Shown here: one piece after another, positions 56,831 to 64,000 of the stretch
Layout: each line of letters opens with the position of its first letter
How positions within the stretch are numbered: the first letter of the stretch is position 1
From: UBA961 sp014191195
GTDB lineage: Bacteria; Bacteroidota; Ignavibacteria; Kapaibacteriales; UBA961
Direction: 5' to 3'
DNA: 64,000 nucleotides
Assembly (NCBI GenBank): GCA_964204605.1
Contig: OZ123195.1
Coordinates: 2,429,869 to 2,493,868 of the forward strand
Position numbers and translations under genes: made by a program
The notes under the pieces: model-generated
The model's database searches: none
What the model saw: only the letters and a program-made list of their open reading frames with translations
Told to the model about the DNA's origin: nothing

Positions 56831-57868
56831 ATGAAAACACTAAAACACATAGTTTATATTGTCATTATTAGTTCATTGATTGTATTTTCCTCCTGCACAC
56901 CAGAAGAGAAAATTATTAATCCAGCACAAGATACATGGACTCTTTTAACTATTTCTAAAGGGAATCCCAATGTACTTCAACAAAATCAAATAATTAATAA
57001 TGTCACTTCAAATCCTTCTACAGTCTATACTCCAGGGGTAGAAATCACCGGTATTAAAGAGTATAGAAATATGCTGTTTCTTATGATGCCATCTATCTAT
57101 AAAATCATAATTTTAGATAGAGCAACATATAAACCAATTGATTCTATAGATTTTTCGATAAGCAAAAAAATCCCTAGCGATATTGCATTTGGGAATGCAA
57201 CATCTGCTTATATAGCCCATCAGAATGATTCTATTGTGACTGTATACGACCTATTCAATTTTAAAATTGCCACTGAAATCAAAGTTGGAAATGGTGGTAT
57301 TGCTATTCAAGAAGGTTTAGGAAATAGACAAAACCAAATTTTTGTTGCCAATAGCAAAAGTAATTCAGTATCACAAATTGATACAAGAACAAATACAGTT
57401 GTTAAAACGTATTATGTACACGTTGCACCAAGCTTTTTACAGGCCGATCCCACTGGTGCAAAAATGATTGTAGCATGCCAGGGCAATAAGAATGCTGATA
57501 CATTATCAAATACAGTATCATCAATAGCATTTATAGACATAGATAAAAAGCTTATTCTTGAAGAAACACCATTGAATACTGGAAAAGTAGATGCAGTACA
57601 AGCAAGTATCAAATCAATGTTGGTAACTAATAGTGAATGGGTATTTATTGCTATGACTAATGGACTTTTTCGATTGGATACAAGAGAACATAAAGCTCTT
57701 TCATTTATGTCGTCTGAATCATATGATGGTTTATCATACAATTTTAGAAAAAGAGAAATTTTAATGATTTCAGATACATATATCTATATAGCAGATGATA
57801 ATTCAGCAGAAATTAAATACTCTCCTTTGCAATTTGCAAACTCAATTATGTTTGCAATTGGGCAATAA
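56831..57868 (+). CDS. YncE-like beta-propeller lipoprotein
   Basis: A 345-residue lipoprotein with lipid Cys at residue 22 (VFSSC). The mature part contains blade-like repeats of the YVTN/YncE type (IFVANSKSNSVSQIDTRTNTVV), and a further unit (MIVACQGNKNADTLSNTV). A seven-bladed propeller is likely. It is 36 bases upstream of a cytochrome c, and both are exported, so a joint envelope role is plausible. A ligand or substrate cannot be named. Confidence 0.78.
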   Translation: MKTLKHIVYIVIISSLIVFSSCTPEEKIINPAQDTWTLLTISKGNPNVLQQNQIINNVTSNPSTVYTPGVEITGIKEYRNMLFLMMPSIYKIIILDRATYKPIDSIDFSISKKIPSDIAFGNATSAYIAHQNDSIVTVYDLFNFKIATEIKVGNGGIAIQEGLGNRQNQIFVANSKSNSVSQIDTRTNTVVKTYYVHVAPSFLQADPTGAKMIVACQGNKNADTLSNTVSSIAFIDIDKKLILEETPLNTGKVDAVQASIKSMLVTNSEWVFIAMTNGLFRLDTREHKALSFMSSESYDGLSYNFRKREILMISDTYIYIADDNSAEIKYSPLQFANSIMFAIGQ

Positions 57869-57904
57869 TTACACATAATAAGCTCCTATTTTACTGCGCT
57901 GAAT

Positions 57905-58372
57905 ATGAAAAGGTATTATCTTTTTTTTCTTCTATTTTCTACAGGAATTCTGTCTGTTTTTACCATAATTATACCTTCGTATACAGTGGTTATGCAACAG
58001 AATAGAAAATCAGACAATAGCCATACAAATGGTTATAATCTATATAATAATAAGTGTGCTTATTGTCATCAAAAGGATGGAAGTGGAGTAAATGATTTTT
58101 ATCCTCCACTATACAATAGTGATTATTTATTAAAAGACAAAAAACATATAGCTGAAGTGTTAATTCTTGGCTTAATGGATACGATAATAGTAAATGGGAA
58201 AACATATTCAGGGATTATGCATCCTGTATTAGGGACAGATCAAGAGATTGCAGATATATTTAATTATATGTATCAAGAATTTGGAAATAATGCTCAATCT
58301 ATATCATCTTTAGAAATATCAAAAATTCGTAAAAAGGGTAAAGAGGCCAAACGATTAGAGATATATAAATAG
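57905..58372 (+). CDS. monoheme cytochrome c
   Basis: A 155-residue exported protein. An N-terminal hydrophobic segment (about 4-29) acts as anchor or signal. The heme site is Cys51-Ala-Tyr-Cys54-His55 (CAYCHQKDGSGV), the context of class I cytochrome c; the Met axial ligand is probably in YSGIMHPVLG. It could deliver electrons to a periplasmic or terminal oxidase. It converges with the phosphatase gene with three bases between the stops. Confidence 0.88.
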   Translation: MKRYYLFFLLFSTGILSVFTIIIPSYTVVMQQNRKSDNSHTNGYNLYNNKCAYCHQKDGSGVNDFYPPLYNSDYLLKDKKHIAEVLILGLMDTIIVNGKTYSGIMHPVLGTDQEIADIFNYMYQEFGNNAQSISSLEISKIRKKGKEAKRLEIYK

Positions 58373-58375
58373 AAA

Positions 58376-60070
58376 CTATTTATTTTTTATTCTAGGATTT
58401 TTTAAAATTAGATCTTGATATTGTTGATCTTTTGATGTTTTTCCAGTCAAATCAAGAGGATTACCATGTATATAATCATAGGATATTCCCAATATCTTAC
58501 ATAAGGTTGGGAAAATATCAGCTGGGTCTGTAGAGCCTTTTATGACAGTATTTTTGGGGATTCCTGCACCATAAAATATCAATGGAACATGCGTATCGTA
58601 ATCATAAGGAGTGCCATGCGTTGCTGCTTTAGAACCCCAAATCCAATACGGTTTCACCATAAACATGATATCACCTGTTCTACCAGGAAATATATCATTT
58701 CTAAATTTTTGTACTAAATCTTTATCCCATCCTGGTAAAATCATACCAGCAATTAAATTATCTGTACTTGTTGCATGAGAAATTCCATGTTGTCTTACCA
58801 TAAAAGCAGCAATCGAGTCCACAATTTCAGTTTTACTAATACCAGAAATATAAATTGCTGAATCATTAATAAAAAGACTTGGTGGCTCGAACATAGAAAT
58901 CCACGAAGAAGGTACTATTATTTTTTTAAATGTATTGTTTAAATAAGTATTTATTGATTGAACAAATGAGTTTTCATCAATTCTACCTGCATCAAGGGGC
59001 ATAGTTCCAACATTTTTAGCAAATTCTGGAATTGGGCTTACACCATGATCTGAAGTAATAACAATAGTATAAGAATCTGGTCCAATTGTAGTATCTAGAT
59101 ATTTGATAAAATCTGCCAATATTCTATCGCAGTGCACATATAATTCTTGAACTTCTCGGCTATCTGGTCCAAAGAGATGTCCTACAAAATCTGTAGTCGA
59201 CACTCCAATTGCTAATAGATCAGGCTTATTATCTTTTCCAAGTTTATCTTGTTCAATAATAAATTTCGATGCATTGAATAGATATTCTATGCCATAAGGA
59301 GAGCTAAGGAATGCTTCTGCATAATTTTTATCTTCAATTTTTGGTATACTATGTGGAAATGTGATATCTCCGCCTGGGAAAGGTTGTTCATAGATACTAT
59401 TATCTTCTACAGCAAATGGAGATGGAATTTCAGCTTCCCAGTTTTGATTAACATAGGCATTAAAAGGGACAGACTGATTAATGGATTGGATCCATGTGGG
59501 TTTTTTATAATATGTTGATGTAGTAAACCCTTTTGATTTCCAGTCGAACCACACAACATTATCTGGCTTTTGACCTGCCATTAAAATTGCAGCTCTATCT
59601 TTTAGGGAAATAGCGTCTATTTTGCTTCCTTTAAATTTTTTCTTTATATAATCACCAAGAGCAGGTGTTTTCATTAATAAGGGTGATCTACCTTGTTTTT
59701 CATTACCTATAACAGGAGATTTTTTATCTTCGACACAGTAGCAAAAGCAAGAACTTGGAGAATCAAAGAAATCATTTGATATAATGCCAGTTTTAGAGGG
59801 ATAACAACCTGTGAAAATGATTGCATGTCCGGGACATGTCATATTAGAAACATGATTAAAAAAACATAAAGGGGAAGAAGAGCCTTGAGATTCTAATTTT
59901 CTGAATCCATCTTGACTAAAAATAGGAGAAAACCTTTCTACATAATCAGCTCTCATTTGGTCATATGAAATTACTACAATAAGCTTAGTTCTTTTTGAAG
60001 TAGTAGTAAAACCAAAGGATTGCAAAGAAAATAGTACTATAGAAATGATAAGTGATATGGTGAATTTCAT
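58376..60070 (-). CDS. pafA: PafA-like alkaline phosphatase
   Basis: A 564-residue exported phosphatase of the alkaline phosphatase superfamily, with a signal peptide (about 1-20). The nucleophile Thr78 is in SNMTCPGHA, a first metal Asp37 in ISYDQM, and Lys157/Arg159 in SLKDRAAILMAG match the Lys-x-Arg pair that gives PafA its phosphate monoesterase activity. Further ligands are in VGHLF and TSDHGVSP. The ATG at 60070 is preferred to a TTG at 60079. It releases phosphate from organic monoesters in the periplasm. Confidence 0.9.
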   Translation of the reverse strand: MKFTISLIISIVLFSLQSFGFTTTSKRTKLIVVISYDQMRADYVERFSPIFSQDGFRKLESQGSSSPLCFFNHVSNMTCPGHAIIFTGCYPSKTGIISNDFFDSPSSCFCYCVEDKKSPVIGNEKQGRSPLLMKTPALGDYIKKKFKGSKIDAISLKDRAAILMAGQKPDNVVWFDWKSKGFTTSTYYKKPTWIQSINQSVPFNAYVNQNWEAEIPSPFAVEDNSIYEQPFPGGDITFPHSIPKIEDKNYAEAFLSSPYGIEYLFNASKFIIEQDKLGKDNKPDLLAIGVSTTDFVGHLFGPDSREVQELYVHCDRILADFIKYLDTTIGPDSYTIVITSDHGVSPIPEFAKNVGTMPLDAGRIDENSFVQSINTYLNNTFKKIIVPSSWISMFEPPSLFINDSAIYISGISKTEIVDSIAAFMVRQHGISHATSTDNLIAGMILPGWDKDLVQKFRNDIFPGRTGDIMFMVKPYWIWGSKAATHGTPYDYDTHVPLIFYGAGIPKNTVIKGSTDPADIFPTLCKILGISYDYIHGNPLDLTGKTSKDQQYQDLILKNPRIKNK

Positions 60071-60202
60071 AAATCGCAATTGAGAATAAAAGAAGATCAG
60101 ATAAGATTTGAAGTTTTAGTTTTGCAAAATGCGAAAAATATGACAATTTTGTGCTTCGATAATTCTGAAATACATCATATTGTGATATGATGATCTCAAA
60201 TC

Positions 60203-60284
60203 GGAGGAATCGCATAATGGTATTGCAGCAGTCTTGAAAACTGCCGGGCTTTCGCCTGTGGGGGTTCGAGTCCCTCTTCCTCCG
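60203..60284 (+). tRNA. tRNA-Ser (anticodon UGA)
   Basis: The cloverleaf closes completely: acceptor GGAGGAA/TTCCTCC, a three-pair D stem, anticodon stem GCAGT/ACTGC with loop CTTGAAA (anticodon TGA at 60235-60237), a long variable arm (CGGGC/GCCTG) as expected for tRNA-Ser, T arm with TTCGAGT, and discriminator G. The terminal CCA is not encoded. Confidence 0.97.
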
Positions 60285-60309
60285 CAACCCTGTTCAAACA
60301 GGTTCATTC

Positions 60310-60345
60310 AACCGATAATTACACAAGTAGTTATCGGTTTTTTTT
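60310..60345 (+). terminator. terminator downstream of tRNA-Ser
   Basis: AACCGATAA (60310-60318) pairs with TTATCGGTT (60331-60339), followed by a T tract. The same stem core recurs at 63905-63943. A smaller hairpin CCTGTT/AACAGG precedes it (60289-60302). Confidence 0.85.
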
Positions 60346-60556
60346 GGTGGAATTTTTGCATTTAAGCATTATATTGCAAGTAAGTTCATTGGCATAATCA
60401 CAATTAAAAATACAAGACTCTGTGCAATATTGTGAATGTGACGATACCGTCTTTATGCGATAATAGCTGAACTATTGCTTTATTTAATATTGTTATAAAA
60501 TTATTCTTAACATTTTGCAATATCTCTAGCTTGTCTCATCAAAAGATATCAATTGT
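60346..60556. other. intergenic stretch without visible gene
   Basis: Very AT-rich DNA between the tRNA terminator and the following lipoprotein gene. I see no open frame, hairpin or convincing promoter here. Confidence 0.6.
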
Positions 60557-61168
60557 ATGAAATATGTTTTATCCTTATTTTTATTTGTTATATGTAACAT
60601 TGCTTGTAATCAACAAGTAGTAAAGAATGTATCAAGCATATCAAAAGATGAAAAGAACATTGTAATATACAGTCCTGATTCTGTAGACTATAAAGATACA
60701 TCTAATGATGAGCATTCAGAAATTGTATCAAAACAGAAAAATCCACATAGCATAATCAATAATGATGGAGAATCATCACAAGAAATGTTTACATTACTTA
60801 GTGCTTCTTCAAAAAGTTGGATTTCTGGATTGCCAAATGGCGATAATGGAATTGAATATTACTTTAAACTTAAAATACATACATCTCAACAATTAAGTTT
60901 TGATAGTGCATGGATTAACAATGATGTATTTATAATATCTGTATCAAAAGAAACCTCAACAATATCAAATCGACCAGTGACTATTAATAATGGCGATATT
61001 ATAACATTGAGAATTACCGATTTGCAAAATAGAACAATCAGAAAGGCAAATGTAAAAGCACCAATTGATTTCAATGGAGCAGCCTTGATTTCTTATAAAC
61101 TTGATGATAAACAGAAGTATTTTATTATCAAAGAAATTCACACACAATCGCCGATATATAGAAAATAA
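60557..61168 (+). CDS. lipoprotein of unknown function
   Basis: A 203-residue protein with a lipoprotein signal (ICNIAC, lipid Cys at residue 17) and a polar, probably flexible segment to about residue 75. The C-terminal half is beta-rich (GIEYYFKLKIHTSQQLSFDSAW and later strands). No family is recognised. It is 29 bases upstream of the large BNR protein and could be its partner. Confidence 0.7.
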   Translation: MKYVLSLFLFVICNIACNQQVVKNVSSISKDEKNIVIYSPDSVDYKDTSNDEHSEIVSKQKNPHSIINNDGESSQEMFTLLSASSKSWISGLPNGDNGIEYYFKLKIHTSQQLSFDSAWINNDVFIISVSKETSTISNRPVTINNGDIITLRITDLQNRTIRKANVKAPIDFNGAALISYKLDDKQKYFIIKEIHTQSPIYRK

Positions 61169-61197
61169 TATTTATTAATAATTTATTAACAATTGAA

Positions 61198-63813
61198 ATG
61201 CTTATGAAAACCATTGTAATACTACTAGTACTCATCTTACTAAGTGCATCTACGCATGAAGTACATGCACAATCATGGATAAACACTATACAGGATGAAA
61301 ACCCAACATTTCAGAGCATGAAAACATCTTTTTATGATTACTGGAAAGATAAAAAGATTACAAAAGGTCAAGGTTATAAACAATTCAAACGTTGGGAATG
61401 GTTTTGGGAATCAAGACTTTTACCTAATGGAGAGTTTCCTAGTCCTACGATTAATATTGATGAATATCAAAAGTATTATGCATCAATGAGCAAAAATAAA
61501 TACAATAAGACTTTATCTTCTGATAATTGGGAATTTAAAGGACCCGCTACTTCTCCAGGAAAATATTATGGATTGGGCAGATTAAACTGTATCGCTTTTC
61601 ATCCTACAAATAAGCAGATCTTCTGGGTTGGATCACCTGCCGGTGGATTGTGGAAAACAACAGATGGTGGAAGCACTTGGGCAACAAATACTGATGGCTT
61701 ACCTGTTCTGGGTTTAAGTGATATAGCCATTGATCCCACCAATACAAATATTATGTATATCGCAACCGGCGATGGAGATGTTGTATTACGTGGAGGTGAT
61801 ACAAAAAGTATCGGTGTTTTAAAATCGAGAGATGGAGGTTCAACTTGGAGTGCGACAGGGCTGAGTCATACCGTTACTGAAAAGAAATTAATTAGAAGAC
61901 TCTTGATACATCCTAAAAATCCTCAATTACTTCTTGCTGCATCATCAGATGGAATATGGATGACATCCAATGGAGGAAAAACCTGGACAAATCAACAGCC
62001 TGGTTATTTTATTGATGTGGAATTCCATCCAACTGATCCTTCAATTGTGTATGCATCTACTGTATATGTTCCTTATTTAACATCCGACACTGTAGCTCAT
62101 ATTTATCGCTCAACAAATACTGGTAGTTCTTGGACATCAGTTGCTTCTTTAGAAGATGTAGGGAGAATTGAATTAGCGGTTACTAAAAGTTCTCCGAACC
62201 TAGTACAGGCTCTTTGTGCTGATTTATCATGGGGTTTGGCTGGAATTTGGTCTTCATCAGATAGTGGTGCATCATTCATTGAAACCTTTAAAGGAACCAC
62301 CACAACTAACTTATTGGCTACAGAGTATGATGCCACTGGAACAGGAGGCCAAGGATGGTACGATTTAGCCTTAGCAATCAATCCATATAATGCTAATGAT
62401 GTGTGGCTTGGAGGTGTGAATACATGGAAATCAACTGACGGTGCACAGAATTGGGGTCTAAATTCATGTTGGTCTCCATCTATAAATCAAAATCCTAATC
62501 AAATACAAACAATTCATGCCGACAAACATTTCTTTGCATATCACCCATTGGATAGTGGAGTTTTGTTCGAATGTAATGATGGAGGTTTATACAAAACTAC
62601 AAACTCAGGAAAAGACTGGATTGATCTGAGTAATGGTTTGGGTATAAGCCAAATTTATAGAATTGGTGTTTCGCAGACAGTTGAAGATAATGTTGTCTGT
62701 GGTTTGCAAGATAATGGTTCAAAGCTAATTGACAGTAATGTATGGGCAGAAGCAACAGGCGGTGATGGAATGGAATGTATCATTGATTATACAAATGAAA
62801 ATATCATATACACAAGTGTACAAAATGGAGTAATTATCAAGACAGATTTTGAACAAGGTACACAGGAAGAGATATCAAATAATATTCCTGCTGGTCAAAA
62901 AGATTCTACTTCTCCAAGTGGAGCTTGGATTACTCCTTATGTTATACATCCTACAAACCCAAATATTTTATTAGCTGGTTATAAAAAAGTTTATAAAACA
63001 ACAGATCAAGGAGATTCTTGGACAGCGATCTCTCCAGAATTAACAAGTTATGATCTTAATTTAATAACAATAGCTCCTTCAGACCCAAATACCATATATG
63101 CATCAACATTTGATTCGCTTTATTCCACTTCAGATGGTGGAATAAATTGGCAATATATTCCTATTGGTATTCCTCAAGCGCAAATTTCACGTATTGCAGT
63201 AGACCCCGCGAATCCCAAAAAGATATTTATAACAATTTCTGGCTATATAGTAGGAAGCAAAGTATTTGTTTCACCAGATGGTGGCCAAAATTGGTATAAT
63301 TATTCAGGTTCATTACCAAATGTTCCTGCAAATTGTATCACATATCTAAAAGGTAGCAATGAAGGACTGTATATAGGAACTGATATTGGAGTGTTTTACA
63401 CAGATGCCTCAATGACAGATTGGGTTCCTTATCAAAATGGATTACCTAATGTTATAGTGAGTGACCTTGAAATATCTTATAATGACAATAAATTGTGGGC
63501 CGGAACACATGGTCGTGGACTGTGGAAAACCGATCTATATACAGGAGCCGTAGGAATTGAAACGCAAAATATTAATAAAGAAATATACATTTTTCCAAAT
63601 CCGAATATTGGAAAATTTAGCGTTCAAGTTCCGGACAATAAACAATATGATGTAGCTGTCTACAATATGCATGGTGAAATAGTTTTTGAACAACGACAAA
63701 TACATTCATCACAAAATGCAATTGAACTAAATCATGTTAAGTCAGGTGTTTATTTTGTTCGCTTAACTATTGACAATGCAACAATTTCAAGAAAAATAAT
63801 CATTAATAAGTAA
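61198..63813 (+). CDS. BNR-repeat protein with T9SS type A sorting domain
   Basis: An 871-residue secreted protein. The signal peptide (about 1-24, ending HAQ) is followed by many BNR/sortilin-type blades (KTTDGGSTWA, KSRDGGSTWS, MTSNGGKTWT, KSTDGAQNWG, KTTDQGDSWT, STSDGGINWQ and others), as in two-propeller HCF136/sortilin-like proteins. The last about 75 residues (IYIFPNPNIGKFSV ... LNHVKSGVYFVRL) are a typical T9SS type A sorting domain, so the protein should be exported through the outer membrane and surface-anchored or released. No catalytic motif is visible. Confidence 0.9.
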   Translation: MLMKTIVILLVLILLSASTHEVHAQSWINTIQDENPTFQSMKTSFYDYWKDKKITKGQGYKQFKRWEWFWESRLLPNGEFPSPTINIDEYQKYYASMSKNKYNKTLSSDNWEFKGPATSPGKYYGLGRLNCIAFHPTNKQIFWVGSPAGGLWKTTDGGSTWATNTDGLPVLGLSDIAIDPTNTNIMYIATGDGDVVLRGGDTKSIGVLKSRDGGSTWSATGLSHTVTEKKLIRRLLIHPKNPQLLLAASSDGIWMTSNGGKTWTNQQPGYFIDVEFHPTDPSIVYASTVYVPYLTSDTVAHIYRSTNTGSSWTSVASLEDVGRIELAVTKSSPNLVQALCADLSWGLAGIWSSSDSGASFIETFKGTTTTNLLATEYDATGTGGQGWYDLALAINPYNANDVWLGGVNTWKSTDGAQNWGLNSCWSPSINQNPNQIQTIHADKHFFAYHPLDSGVLFECNDGGLYKTTNSGKDWIDLSNGLGISQIYRIGVSQTVEDNVVCGLQDNGSKLIDSNVWAEATGGDGMECIIDYTNENIIYTSVQNGVIIKTDFEQGTQEEISNNIPAGQKDSTSPSGAWITPYVIHPTNPNILLAGYKKVYKTTDQGDSWTAISPELTSYDLNLITIAPSDPNTIYASTFDSLYSTSDGGINWQYIPIGIPQAQISRIAVDPANPKKIFITISGYIVGSKVFVSPDGGQNWYNYSGSLPNVPANCITYLKGSNEGLYIGTDIGVFYTDASMTDWVPYQNGLPNVIVSDLEISYNDNKLWAGTHGRGLWKTDLYTGAVGIETQNINKEIYIFPNPNIGKFSVQVPDNKQYDVAVYNMHGEIVFEQRQIHSSQNAIELNHVKSGVYFVRLTIDNATISRKIIINK

Positions 63814-63904
63814 AATCTTATATCATGATATAATGCATATCTCTTAATGTATGAATAAGTTAAAATATCATATATATAAGATTGTAATAAAGAAATAAAT
63901 AATA

Positions 63905-63943
63905 AAAAACCGATAATTAGTTAATATAATTATCGGTTTTTTT
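63905..63943 (+). terminator. terminator after the T9SS-sorted BNR gene
   Basis: A 15-pair stem from AAAAACCGATAATTA (63905-63919) with its complement at 63927-63941, a seven-base loop and T residues. It is A-rich upstream as well as T-rich downstream, so it could work in both directions. The rest of 63814-64000 holds nothing I recognise. Confidence 0.85.
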
Positions 63944-64000
63944 AAATAGAAGACTTAGTACATATCGAATCTTGAACTTTTATATATTCATATCTTGAAT

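Noticed and set aside
60116..60307. Minus-strand ORF over the tRNA (GGRGTRTPTGESPAVFKTAAIP)
   Set aside because: It is the antisense translation of tRNA-Ser; this peptide is a known artefact of serine tRNA genes.
1..64000. Mobile elements, prophage or CRISPR array
   Set aside because: No transposase, integrase, direct-repeat array or inverted-terminal repeat was found, and gene packing is even throughout.

Overview
The window is a compact, AT-rich (roughly two-thirds A+T by eye) chromosomal segment from a Gram-negative bacterium of the Bacteroidota/Chlorobiota/Kapabacteria (FCB) group. The evidence is a type IX secretion (T9SS) style C-terminal sorting domain (61198-63813), an LptE of the Bacteroidota type, a HmuY-family lipoprotein, a TonB-dependent receptor, OmpA-type outer-membrane proteins and many Cys-lipidated proteins. 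Ribosome-binding sites are often weak or absent, also common in this group. The exact lineage is inferred. I see no insertion sequence, prophage, CRISPR array or integron; one tRNA-Ser(UGA) is present.

Layout. 1-2.5 kb: 3' end of a gamma-carbonic-anhydrase-like gene, trpS and an FAD oxidoreductase. 2.5-10.4 kb: AEC transporter, S41 protease, two tandem paralogous outer-membrane proteins (FadL/PorV-like barrel plus OmpA domain, with different middle parts) and a DUF4397 lipoprotein. 10.5-17 kb: metG, an OsmC protein and a minus-strand run of an MsbA-like exporter, an orphan MalK-type ATPase and a TPR protein. 17-22.6 kb: DUF4286 protein, metallo-beta-lactamase hydrolase, lptE, cellulose-synthase-like GT2, FAH-family hydrolase, UDP-glucuronate decarboxylase-like SDR and a NifU-domain protein. 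22.6-24.7 kb: a TPR protein and pdxB. 33.8-24.7 kb: a tightly packed seven-gene minus-strand run (PLP trans-sulfuration enzyme, ftsW, asnB, beta-CASP nuclease, exported RidA-like protein, DppDF-type fused ATPase, ACMSD-like decarboxylase).

33.9-41.5 kb: lipoprotein, exported TldD/PmbA-like protein, hutU, ECF sigma factor, exported PIG-L deacetylase and a BNR-repeat protein. 41.6-47 kb: truA, a lipoprotein with a CX4CH motif, a HmuY-like lipoprotein, an orphan paaA and a TonB receptor. 47-51 kb: BI-1 membrane protein, TPR protein, pgi, an O-methyltransferase and a probably frameshifted small ORF. 51.4-60 kb: flippase, exported GATase-like protein, a second trans-sulfuration enzyme, M16 peptidase, beta-propeller lipoprotein, cytochrome c and a PafA-like phosphatase. 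60.2-64 kb: tRNA-Ser, a lipoprotein and a large T9SS-sorted BNR protein.

Most genes are housekeeping or cell-envelope genes. Orphan enzymes of amino-acid and aromatic catabolism (hutU, ACMSD, FAH, paaA) suggest an aerobic heterotroph with scattered pathway genes. The best candidates for something undescribed are the tandem barrel-OmpA fusions, one with an 18-cysteine insert, and the CX4CH / HmuY / PaaA / TonB-receptor neighbourhood.
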